Shown: piece by piece, positions 21,853-32,263 of the stretch
How the letters are laid out: every line of letters starts with the position of its first letter
Numbering within the stretch: position 1 is the stretch's first letter
Origin: Pseudoscleropodium purum
Taxonomy: Eukaryota; Streptophyta; Bryopsida; Hypnales; Brachytheciaceae
Assembly: GCA_963969395.1 (NCBI GenBank)
Contig: OZ017795.1
Coordinates: 39,847,063 to 39,911,062, forward strand
Direction of reading: 5' to 3'
DNA length: 64,000 nucleotides
Position numbers and translations under genes: made by a program
The notes under the pieces: generated by a model
Database searches by the model: none
Told to the model about the DNA's origin: nothing
What the model saw: the letters and a program-made list of their open reading frames with translations, nothing else

Positions 21853-21970
21853 AAACATCTAATGTCACAAGCCATGTTTTTATGTCAAGAATTATGTCCA
21901 TTGTAACATCTTCATATTATAGTGGACGCAATTCTTGACATAAAAATATGGCTTGTGACATTAGATGTTT
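21853..21970. repeat. Long near-perfect hairpin (48-bp arms, 22-nt loop)
   Basis: The arms 21853-21900 and 21923-21970 are complementary at about 45 of 48 positions, and two of the three differences are G:U-compatible on one strand. Weaker pairing extends outwards by another 10-15 bp. It could be a young MIRNA-like locus, an siRNA hairpin or a small MITE. Confidence 0.75.
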
Positions 21971-24299
21971 AGAAAAATCTGTCAACATAGACATACAAAA
22001 ATCCAAAAAAACATAGGCTCCTTCTAGTGAAAGAAGCTTTTTGAACTGCCTAGGTTTGCTGCTAAACAATGAAAATGACATATCAAACATGTAGTCGAAA
22101 CATAAATTTTTAATCATGTAGTTAAAAGTTATAAAATTGTTGGGCCTTAAAGCTACTCCTTACACACATATTTGTGAAAATTTCAACAACAACAAAAATT
22201 TGTTTGTAGTGAGTTGCCTAAAATCACTATATTGCCAAAATACACAATTTTTACCTTTAGGGATTAAGCATTAGTCTCTAACATAACATCAAAGGCCACT
22301 GAGTATTTGTGTATCGAGATGAGAATACAATTTATTGATACAAGTGAGTGGTAGGAGACAAAACAACCCATATAGGATATGTAAATTAGAATTATTAAGA
22401 GTTCAACTCGTCATGGTGAAGTCAAAAGCAAAAATTGTATTCAAAATAGGATTTCAAACCTCAATTAGGAATAGTTGAATAATTTTAAAAAAAAATTTAA
22501 ACTAACTTAATGTAAAAAATCAAATTGAATTTCATCTTTACAAAATTGTTTGAGATTTTGAGCTTCCAGTCTAAGTTATAGACAAAGTTCCAAAATGGAT
22601 TGGAAGGAACATTTTCTTTGAAAACATCCTCTTTGATTTTTGTTTATAACTTTTGATTGCAAACTAGAAATTTCAAATACATTTTTGGAAATAAAATTTA
22701 GCTTGATTTCCCAACTTCTCGTGGTTCAAAGTTTTTTTGAATTTTACTATACCAAAATAAAATCTGAAATTCTATTTTGAATACAATTCATATGCTTTAA
22801 CAAAAGGTCAAACTCTCATCTTCAAATTATCCCATTTCCTTTGAAAATTCATGACAAACAATGGATTGTATTATAAAAACAACCTCTCTTATCTCAACTT
22901 CTCTTATCTCTATCTTATTTCTAAATGTCAATGAAGTAATTTATACATTTTACCATAGAAAAAATTCTTGATGGTAGATGGTCAAATGACATATTGGTAT
23001 TTGATTCAATAGATTGTTAACAAATTCTTTGGATTTTGACAAACTATCTTTATACTTATTTGTAGATTTTGCTATCTAGTTCTAAAATTAACAAAAAATT
23101 TGCTAGTTGAAATACAAAGCTAAATTTCCTATCTCCAAAATAATCTAAAAAAAAATTAGCATTTCAAAAAGAATTATTGTGAACCTACTATCTGAATATA
23201 GTAAACAATGAAAGAAACACTACATAAACGAGGTTTTTGTGTAACTTTACAATCAATTCTTATTCAAAATATTTACATCATTATCCTTTTTACAATTATA
23301 GAATATTAATGGTTTTATTTGTAGTTGCAATAATACTATTTGGAATTGTAGATTTGACCAAAGCAATCTTAGTACCACCCAAAATAATATAATAGTAGGA
23401 AAATAATATAATTGTTTTATTTATTTATTTAGGTAAAAGAATTTTAATTATTTATGCTCAATCATTTCTAATCATCATAATAGATGATTTTTTGGCTAGT
23501 TCATGAATGGAATACAAATAATTATAGATGCTCACTTTATCATGCTCATTTCACTATTTTATATCGAAGTGCATATTGTATTGTAAATGTGCAATTTCAA
23601 AGTATTATTTTTTGAATTATTTTAAAATACCTAAAATCTTATAAAAATCTGAATATAAGATTATTGAATGGTTTTTATAAGAGGTCAAAGTAATTTTCAA
23701 TGATTGTTTCTATTTTTCCTTAAAAAATGCCTATAGATTCTAGTATTTAATCTATTTGAAACCTTGCTTCTAATTTCATAACCTATACAAAAAAATAAAA
23801 ACAACATTATAGCTATAGAAATTAGATCCCAATCTTCCCTTTGAAATCTCTTTAATCCTATAAAGACAAGCTAATTACCATAGAAAACATCTTTCTTGGA
23901 ACAATGTGAATCACCTACTTCACAAAAAAAACTCATTGGAGGTCAAAGTACTACACAAGACCTTTCCTTTTCAAACTAAATTTTAAGAATGAACATATGT
24001 ACTTCTTTCTCACATTGAAGGATTTTGTCATCCATCAAACCACTTTGGTCCACAATATCCTCACAAGGTTAACTTGAAAGAAAAACAATGTGAAAGCAAA
24101 TGCATATATATAAGGACATGTTTAAGAAGGTAAACAACTGTAGTTTGATTGATGTCTTCACTTTAAGACCCTTCAACAAGAAGCAACAAACCAAGTTGTA
24201 GTACCATTGACGTCTTCTAGTAAATGTCTATACTTTGAAGACAATGACATTGACATCAAAATGAATATCTATTACTTCATGCAACAAAAGGAGTCTACA

Positions 24300-26219
24300 C
24301 TAGTAGAAAGGAAGTCTTAGAGCAGTAAGCTACAGTGTCAAAGCATGATGCTGCAAACCTCCTCTTGCTATTTTATCATCAACAATTGCAAATACTGCTT
24401 GCGTAAAGACTTTAGGTGCACTACAGATGAAATGTGTTCAGTTCTCACTCACACTGCATTTCTAAGCATGCATTATGAAACATTTTAAATCAAAAAATAC
24501 AGGGCACGAAAAGCACGTGGTCTGCATTTGTACAACAGGGAACCATTTTCTATGGGCCACAGATCTCCTATTTGGACACCACCACCAACTTTGTTCAATG
24601 GAAGGTTCTTAACTTACAATGGTGTCAAAACCCAATAATTATTGTCAATGTAACCTGGCCCTGGTCAGGAACTGCAACAAACCCCGTGTGTGAATACAGT
24701 ACAGTCGTTTGTGTACACCCAAACACTAACTTGCCACAGGGCTGTCAAGTTTGGTACGAATTTCAGCTCTGAAGTACAGTCTACACACATACATATATTT
24801 ATAACGAACATTAGGTGGAGTTTTGTGTAAGTATATCTCAAGGAATTTGGGTGCGAAAGAACTGAGAAGGATGCAGGAAAGACCAGTGGAAGGGATTTGA
24901 AACTCACAGCCTCACTGAGGGGACTCTGACGTACCCCCTCGGTCTCTGATCCACTCTTGCAGGGCACTCCAGAGATTCTTAGTGTACGGTTGTCTGTTGG
25001 TTAGAATTTAGAAACAAAAAACGAAGAGACTCCAAGCTTGAGGCTTGCAAACAATCCTTCAGGTCTTTAGAGATAAGCTCTGCTCACACACAGTTCCACC
25101 AATAGAGCACAAAAGCAATAGTGGTGAGTAAGGATACAAAATGCACAAGAAGTAATGAAAAGAATGCGAATCCTCTTTTCTCCCCTTTCAAGTACGGCAA
25201 TCTCGCTTTTTCAAGAAAAAGGTACATTACAACTGTGCGCATTACAAATGCACAAAAGCTCAACATGTTTCTAATACCGAGGACAGTAGGGCAAGAATGT
25301 CTGGTTGCTAATAGTTAGCACCAGAAATAGGTACAGTAAAAAATTTGTCAGAAGTCTTCGCTGGCAGAAAATTGCATTCAACTGACAACCCCTTCCACTA
25401 ATCTTGACTGACAGCAATTCTGTGATTTCATGACATTCTGTGTCACTTATCTGTGCGACAGTCGCAACAGAGGTTGCATGCTAGTTTCTTTCTCAAGGAA
25501 GTCTTTTAAGGCTCATGACAATCTGTCACTAATCTGTGCGACAGTCGCAACAAAAGTTATAAACTAGATTCTTTCTCAAGGGCTTTTAAGGTCAAAGCTT
25601 TATGACCAATCTGCTTTTGGTGCTGACAGCAGTAAGTTGTGCAGTCAATTACGAGACAGTAGACACACTACTGTAGCTTACTTCTAATCCGCCAGAAAAA
25701 TCAATGACGTCAAAAGTGTGGCGTCATGAAATGCCAATACGTGATGACCAAGCTAACAAGAAAGTTCCAACACAATCAATGATACCCAATCGCAACTCAA
25801 AAAACGAGAAAAGCATGGCCTTCCCCAAATGTGGATACAATGCTAAACACCAGTTAAGACAAGAAGATGCGTTCGATCCTGAGGTCAAAGAGGAGATCTC
25901 TCTCAAAGGGAGGCAAAACATTTGACATTATTACACATCAGTAAAGACTAGAAGATGTATGTTCAATCTTTGAAGTGAAAGAGGAGATCGCTCTCGTGTC
26001 ATATAAGGGGTGAAGAAGAAGGGAGGGATAATTCACATCATTCTCCACATGTGTGAAAACAAGAACATGTGCGTTCAATCTTTGAATCAAAGATGAGATC
26101 GCTCTCGTGTGAAGAAGGGAGGAAAAACTCCACATTTATATACACCAGGAATATAAGAAGTAGTGTTTGACATCCAAGAGGAGATCGCTCTCAAAGGGAA
26201 GAAATTCCTGACCTGAGAG
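24300..26219. other. Non-coding region downstream of RBL13, with two repeat blocks
   Basis: It has a higher GC content than the preceding region. A direct duplication of about 80 bp (25437-25513 and 25528-25597) shares the 'atctgtgcgacagtcgcaaca' block and 'ttctttctcaagg'. Four units around 'gaggagatcgctctc' follow at 25860-26210. The part nearest 26219 is probably RBL13 3' UTR. Short ORFs here lack recognisable similarity. Confidence 0.45.
25860..26210 (-). repeat. Four degenerate tandem units in the RBL13 3' flank
   Basis: The block 'gaggagatcgctctc', often preceded by 'gtgcgttcaatctttga', recurs near 25890, 25982, 26092 and 26180, giving spacings of about 90-110 bp. It lies just downstream of the RBL13 stop, so it is likely in or next to the transcript end. 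Confidence 0.6.
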
Positions 26220-27014
26220 CTACACCAAGTCACTTCCTTGCAAAGTATGGGAAGGTCCTGACCAGCTTGTAGATGACGGCATATTCATATCTGCAACAGA
26301 CTCCACCTCCAAGTACGGCACCTCAAAAGAAGTACTCCGGCTGAGGCTCCAAATAAACCCAATGCCAATCCAAAATACCATCGTAACAGTCCAATACATG
26401 CTCATCCCTTGCACAACACCCCACCCGATGAGGTAGCCCACAACAATCCCTGCCAAGTGTCCCAGGAAACTCGCCTGCGGGACAATGATGGAGGTAAACA
26501 CCAGGGATTCAAAGGGCGCAAAGCTGATTGGGAGATTGAGCAGCCCAAAGAGGTTGAGCTTCAGAGATGGTTGCCTCACAGCCAGAATCGTCATCCACCC
26601 GAACACAACACACGAGTATCCCACAGCTGTGACCCGTCTGTAATACTCCAGCTTGAACCGCGTGATGAGCACATGGTACAACCCTAAAACCAAGATTCCA
26701 GACAGAATCACCAAAATGATGGAGTATTGGAGATAGTATGTCGTTCCCAAGTTGTACTCCTTGACACTCTCCACCACCCCGAGGCTCCAGAGAGCGCTCA
26801 TGTTGAACACCAAGTGCAGGAAGCTGATGTGGGAGAATGCCGATGTGATGATTCGCCAATGTTGGCCTTGAGAAACGACGGATTCGTAACTAAGTCCCAC
26901 ATCGCTGTATCCCACATTCCTCCTTTGAATTATAAGCCAGATTACAGAGCAGAGGGTGATGGCGCATGCACTTGCAGGTTTGGTCACAACTTCATACAGC
27001 AATGGTCGTCCCAT
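26220..27014 (-). CDS. RBL13: RHOMBOID-like protein 13, intramembrane serine protease family
   Basis: A single-exon 264-residue ORF. It resembles plant RBL13 closely, starting at an MGRPLLYE N-terminus. Several hydrophobic helices are visible. The catalytic dyad is present: Ser134 in [11 protein letters not shown] (the rhomboid GxSx position) and His186 in SFLGHLAGI. The [17 protein letters not shown] motif in the second helix region (about 60-76) is typical of rhomboids. The polar, serine-rich tail (about 235-264) is outside the membrane core. Rhomboids cut transmembrane substrates within the bilayer; the substrate is unknown here. The gene is divergent from the IDM2/IDM3-like gene across about 0.9 kb. 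It appears intact, with no conflicting start upstream. Confidence 0.93.
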   Translation of the reverse strand: MGRPLLYEVVTKPASACAITLCSVIWLIIQRRNVGYSDVGLSYESVVSQGQHWRIITSAFSHISFLHLVFNMSALWSLGVVESVKEYNLGTTYYLQYSIILVILSGILVLGLYHVLITRFKLEYYRRVTAVGYSCVVFGWMTILAVRQPSLKLNLFGLLNLPISFAPFESLVFTSIIVPQASFLGHLAGIVVGYLIGWGVVQGMSMYWTVTMVFWIGIGFIWSLSRSTSFEVPYLEVESVADMNMPSSTSWSGPSHTLQGSDLV

Positions 27015-28047
27015 GGTGGTGCCCCGAACCTTAATTTTCTTCCTGTCCTCCCAATTGCTAAAATCCTACATGATTCCGTCCAAAAATCTTCATGGGGGTT
27101 GCATTATCCTGCCCCCTCGAGCAGATGGAGCTTCTTCTCCCTCATGTCCCTAACCCTAACCCGCAACCTCCAAGGCACTCTACGAAAATATCTGTTACTC
27201 AAAATTCAGCGGAATCCTGATCACCTAACCTACAAAACGATCATAATGCAATTGCTTCAAATAAACGTACCTCCAAAAACTTGACAGCGAGACGTATTTC
27301 GACGCGCCACACGTTCAAAAGTCTTTAGCAAGAAGGATACTACCCTAAACCATGTAGATCGAAATTGAAAAACCCACATTGTTTGATGCGCCCCACCAAA
27401 ACCCTCCCCCCCCAAGAATTGATTGCGAGACACGCTCAATTCTCAATAGTCTTTCGCAAGATGCACACTAAAAACCTAAACCTAAACCATTAGGTCAAAA
27501 CCGGACAACACATATTGACAAAAACCTCCCCCACAGAAACTAATATACTCTCAAAAGAGATTTGAATCATGAGAAAGTGAACTCACCTCCGTCCACCAAC
27601 GACCTCTCCAAGACACATTACAATTTCACAAGCATCGAAAATCTCCAGCAAGCCTCTGCACCCCCTCCGAAAGCTCTCAATGATACCGCGCCATTAGTAG
27701 CTACAAAATCTCTCAGTGTCCAATAATCTCTCTCTCCCTCTCTCAACAAAACCCTGAAATCTGGACGAGGGGTTTGCACAGATTGGAGTTGCTGCAGGAG
27801 CGCACTCAAACGGGGGAAACATGTGACGTCGGGGTTACGACCTACGTCAGCAAGAGGAAGGGAGCGTGGGAACGAGCGTGGGGTACAGCAACCGAGCGGC
27901 CCGAAGGATTTTGTCACCGAGCTTGACAGAGCAGTTGTGCGCACGCTTCCAAGCTCCATCGTCTTCTCCATCGCTCCATCTGCAACTCCGTCTCTCTCGG
28001 TCGGCGATTGCTTTCTTCCTTCTCTGTAAGTACAGTCAACTTCTCAG
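27015..28047. promoter_or_regulatory. Divergent promoter region between RBL13 and the IDM-like gene
   Basis: It carries a telobox-like TAACCCTAACCC (27148-27159) and an AAACCTAAACC stretch near 27471. A direct duplication of about 130 bp (27283-27412 and 27421-27540) shares 'gcgagac', 'gtcttt.gcaag' and 'ctaaacc'. A CT-rich leader runs up to a good splice donor (CTCT|GTAAGTAC, GT at 28026-28027), suggesting a 5'-UTR intron for the plus-strand gene, with an acceptor TTTACAG near 28962. TATA boxes and start sites are not certain. Confidence 0.5.
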
Positions 28048-28787
28048 CTCATTCCTCGCGTTTCTCACGCCGTTATTCAGGGATTCCGTTTCCTGGCAGT
28101 GTGCTTGTTCCTGAGCCTGTAGTTTGATGTTGGTATCAATGATAAAGATTGAACATTTTTCCGAGAGACTCAGGGCGGATATGTGAGTGCGTAGATTAGA
28201 CAACCGAGCAATAGAGGTTTGTTGTTTTGTAAGGGTAGTGTAGGTAACCGGATTGCGAAACAAAAGGGAGATGAGTGACCTAAGTTAGTGATTGCGGTTC
28301 TTTTTTGAGGGTTTTGTAATTTTTTGCATGTGATCTTGTGAGAAGAAGGTAGTCTGGTATGTCTTCCGCGGTTTTAAACGGTAGCCGCGTCCTGATTTGG
28401 CGACCTCGTCTCGGACCGCTACGAGGTGTGGGTTAGGGTTTAATTGCGCTGTGAAGCGTTTTGCATGAACACCACTCGCTATCTACATCGGTGCCCAGCA
28501 AGTGTTTTTGGGGCACAGATGCATATTGCAAATGTTGTCCATACAAATCCTGAAGAGCAAGGTTTTGGGCTGGATGGAATAGACGACAGCGGCCTGTCCA
28601 AGGATTTATTGATGACTGAGACTTGCCTGACCATGGACTTCATTTAGAAAGTCTCAGTGATCAATCTACGGAGCATTGTAGTATGGAACGATTGTTCTGT
28701 TTCCAGCAAAATTGTGTATTACCGTATGTAAGTAACATATTGCCAAAATCCGTTATTGAATTGGAATTCAATTCTAAATTCATTTCT

Positions 28788-29051
28788 AGCTTCAGATTGT
28801 TCAACTGAAAGAAACTCAAAACACCTTTGAATCCGTCGGATCACTTCACCTAGAGTAGGGATGTGGCTTGACCTAATGGCAGCTTCAGATTGTTCAATTG
28901 AAAGAAACTCAAAACAACTTGGGCTCCATCGTCTAGAGTAGGGAAATTGTCTGACTTTACAGCAGCTGGAGATTGTCCAACTGAAACTCAAAATATCTTT
29001 GGAACCATCTGATCACATCACCTAGAGTAGGGAAATTGCTTGACCTAATGG
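28788..29051 (+). repeat. Three tandem units of 83-93 bp ending at the IDM-like start codon
   Basis: Units begin at 28788, 28881 and 28964 with AGCTTCAGATTG or AGCTGGAGATTG, and share 'aactcaaaa' and 'ctagagtaggg'. Units 1 and 3 end in CTTGACCTAATGG. The ATG in the last unit is the chosen start codon (29048). Confidence 0.8.
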
Positions 29052-31912
29052 GAACTGGACAAAGGATTTGCAGTGTAAACTGGTTGGGAGTGGTGCCATC
29101 TATCAAGCTGGACGAGTCAGGCAACGAGGTGGTCGGGATGATGGAAGGAGACTTCGGTCTCATGGAGCAACCATCCCCTCCTTCCACAGGGGACTGTTAT
29201 CCGGATCCTGTGAACTTACCCAAAGCCCGCGTGGGGGCGTCCACAAATGATCAACGCTTTCTTTTGGTTTTCATTCTTGGAACCTATTTTGGTCCTGATT
29301 TGCGTGAAGAGATTCCTCGCAAATCGGCTGTGCAGCGTGTCTGTATGGGCCTGCCTCCCTATTCAGCTGACGATCTCGGAGGCTCTTTCTTCAAGCTGTC
29401 AGAAATTGAGAGCATCTACTATTATGCGCTTAGGTATACATTTCTCACTCGACATACGCTGTTTTTTCTTGCATTACAATGACTTAAAGTGTTTTTGAAT
29501 GACACGATTTATCCAAAAATTCGTAGTTTGAAAATGATCATTTTGATTGATCATACTGTGAATAATCAACAATCCAGATGAGGTCAAATGTTAGAATCAG
29601 TAAAGAACATTGCATATGTGCGTCATGCATTAAATGATTTGGACAAAAGAAATTCTCTGTTTGACCCACTCCAAACTACTAAAATAAAATGAGGCTCAAT
29701 TTGGGCTTAGGAGTTAAGTATGGCTATTTGCATGACGAAATGCTTTGTTGGATCATTAGGAACTCACATCCAAGTGCTCGAGTCAAACTGCAATCACTTT
29801 ACAAATTCCTGCAAGGTCACCTGGCGCCCCCTGTGAAAGAGAATTTGGAAGATGTGCGGCAATTTACAGCCTTTTTCCCACCTCATTTGCACCGCCAGTC
29901 TCGTTACAAGGGGACTTACAAAGTGATTGAGAGTATGGTGTTCATCGATGACCCAGACATGACGTACCTGAAAGAGGATGACATTGAGCGGTTCAAACGC
30001 CTCAGCGGGCTTCCTGACTTGGCACTGGATCGAGAGGACGCGCGCAATTTTCAACACGGACAACGGAATGACCGAGATGATGAGAGACAGGTAATCTGGC
30101 TACTGATAGTAGCGCTTGGAGATTCTGTATTGTTGCCCTCCTACTTGCAATTGTAATTCTCGCTACGAATGTGTAATCAGTTGATGCATACGGGTTTACT
30201 TTCCAGTCTACTTGAAATGCTTTTGCTCTGTAGAACATCGGGTAAGGTGGAGGATACTAATTGCGTGACCTTAAGCATTTTAGCATTGGTAGGATTGTGC
30301 TTTGGCGGAGATCTATATAGAGCTGTGGAGAGATCTTTGGGTACAAGAGCCAAATCTATTGTGATCAATTTTTTATCCCTACGTATGAACTTTTTATGCA
30401 ATTCAAATTGAGAGGTTTAGACCATAACTATAAGTGGCAATGGACAACCCTATTTTCATTCAAAGATCAGTTGTCGTAGACATTAAGTCAGGTCATGCTT
30501 ACGCTACTTGCTAGTAAGTCCATCCAGGTATATGAATAGATGAGTTGCTGTTGGTAACTGGTGTTGGCATATGAGACGGGATCAGCTCCCAAGGGTTCTA
30601 GTATCCTCTAATTTGTGTCACGGAAGTGAAACGTGACTTACCCAGTGTATTGAAGATTTGTTGAAGTCCACTAAGGATTCTGACTCTTTCCCTTTGACAT
30701 GAACGACTTTGAATGGCAGGCACGGTTTCAAGCAATGGCAGTAGCCCATGGTCAACTTCAGGACCCGGGTGCCCCTCCGCACCCTCTGGTGATCATGGAC
30801 TCTACTGTTGACAAGAGGAAGCGAAGGAAACGTGAGTCCCAGCTGGACGTTCTCTCCCTCCCATCCCCTTTACCAGGAGGAGTGCCCCAGAAGGAAGAGA
30901 AGTCAGATTGGGCTCCAAGCAACAAAACCGGGCCTGCAATGCTGCTGCTTCCCTCCTTGCCGAGCCTTGATCAATGGAACACGGTCATCAATGCAACGAA
31001 GCCCGTGATTACCTTCACAGGGACTGCAGCAGCACGCAACGCAGGTCCTTTGATCGGTCTTGTGGATATTGGGATTAGTGAAGACGCTTATTTGTTCCGC
31101 ACTGCATTGCCTGGTGTCAGGAAGGAAGAAGGTGCGAATCCCAAGGCTCCTGAGATTCCCTCTCATTCTCTCTTCATTATTTGGGAAGCAGTTTGTTCAT
31201 TATTTCAATGCTCGTTCATTATCTCAATGCAGACAAGTTTCGCCGCTGTGGCAAGTTCTGATTGGCAAAGAAGAGGCTCAGACTGTGGGCCTTAACTTTG
31301 TGCACTATAGCATTAAAGGTGTGCACACAGTAGCAGAGAGCTGTAACGTGAGAGTTCCAGTTTGTTGTTTCTTGTGTGAGTATTCTTACAAATCCCAGTG
31401 TAATCAAACTTGTGAGGTAATGTGAGGTAATGGCAAAGCAGGCCAGGTCATGAAGAGCAACCACAGGTCCGTACCTCCCTTGCCACTAATGCGCTCGGCA
31501 GGTTCTTACCTGCAGTTATTCTTAACATGGTTTCCTTTGCCATTACTTCGTCGAGGAAACTTTTCTGTTTTATTTTTTTGTTGACCCTTTTGTATCCTAC
31601 TGTGGTACTAGCAATTATGACGTGGATTTGTGTGCAGGTGCATTCAAATGTGAGGTGGAGTGCGATGGTAAGGTGATGATCAAGGGCACTACCACAACTG
31701 GGGGCGATCGTATTGTCAGGCAAAATGGAGTGTTTCTCATGCAGACTCAGTATTTGTGTCCCCCGGGTCCATTTACTGTCTCCTTCTCTTTGCCAGGTCC
31801 TGTAGAACCCAATCAATTTACGGGCACCTTTGGTTCTGACGGCATTTTGGAAGGTATTGTCGTGAAACAACGACATAGAAGTGGTGCAGCCGCTTTAATT
31901 TTTGAGCCTTGA
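29048..31912 (+). CDS. IDM2/IDM3-like protein with C-terminal alpha-crystallin (HSP20-like) domain
   Basis: Four coding exons with GT-AG joins that keep frame: 29048-29433, 29760-30090, 30720-31131, 31638-31912, giving 467 residues. The N-terminal half has [32 protein letters not shown] and [16 protein letters not shown], which I associate with the plant HSP20-like family that includes Arabidopsis IDM2 (ROS5) and IDM3. A basic cluster, [11 protein letters not shown], could be a nuclear signal. The C-terminal alpha-crystallin fold includes LFRTALPGV and the [15 protein letters not shown] strands. In Arabidopsis these proteins work with the histone acetyltransferase IDM1 in active DNA demethylation; that role is inferred. 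A 67-codon ORF at 28444 in the leader could be a uORF. The gene converges on the AUX/LAX gene; their stops are about 350 bp apart. Confidence 0.82.
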
Positions 31913-32263
31913 GGGTGCCAAAAACATTCTGTTGGAAACTTTGTACTAAAGCTGTTTAGTAAAGTTATTCTTTGATAAACTTCTCCATTAATATGATAAG
32001 AGAGTTTGTACCCAATTACGGAATTGATGTCTAGAAAGGCTAGTGTTGTGTGATAACTTCTCCATCAATGTTAGAAAAAGGTTCTTTTTGTCTGCATTGA
32101 TATGTTTTCAGAAGCGTGAGTCCTTTTGTTTCACAAGGTTGAATGTTTGAGTGTTTCAGAGACAAGTAGCACATGTATTGTAATCATAGAATTCAATATT
32201 AAACAAACTTGTGTACAGTACATTTGAAAAAAAAAATCATTGTACAATATCATGCAGTGTAAG

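Larger units (their letters stand above)
19874..24299. other. AT-rich non-coding region with repeats
   Basis: No protein gene was recognised. It contains a degenerate tandem repeat (20380-21190), an inverted copy of the 1-600 repeat (21309-21475) and a long hairpin (21853-21970). The remainder, about 22000-24300, showed no feature I can support. Confidence 0.5.

Noticed and set aside
24572..24772. 66-codon ORF with several Cys and Trp
   Set aside because: Short, with no signal peptide or family motif; could be chance in slightly GC-richer DNA.
28444..28647. 67-codon ORF as a first coding exon of the IDM-like gene
   Set aside because: It ends in a stop and has no needed splice link to the 29048 exon; a uORF or leader is more likely.
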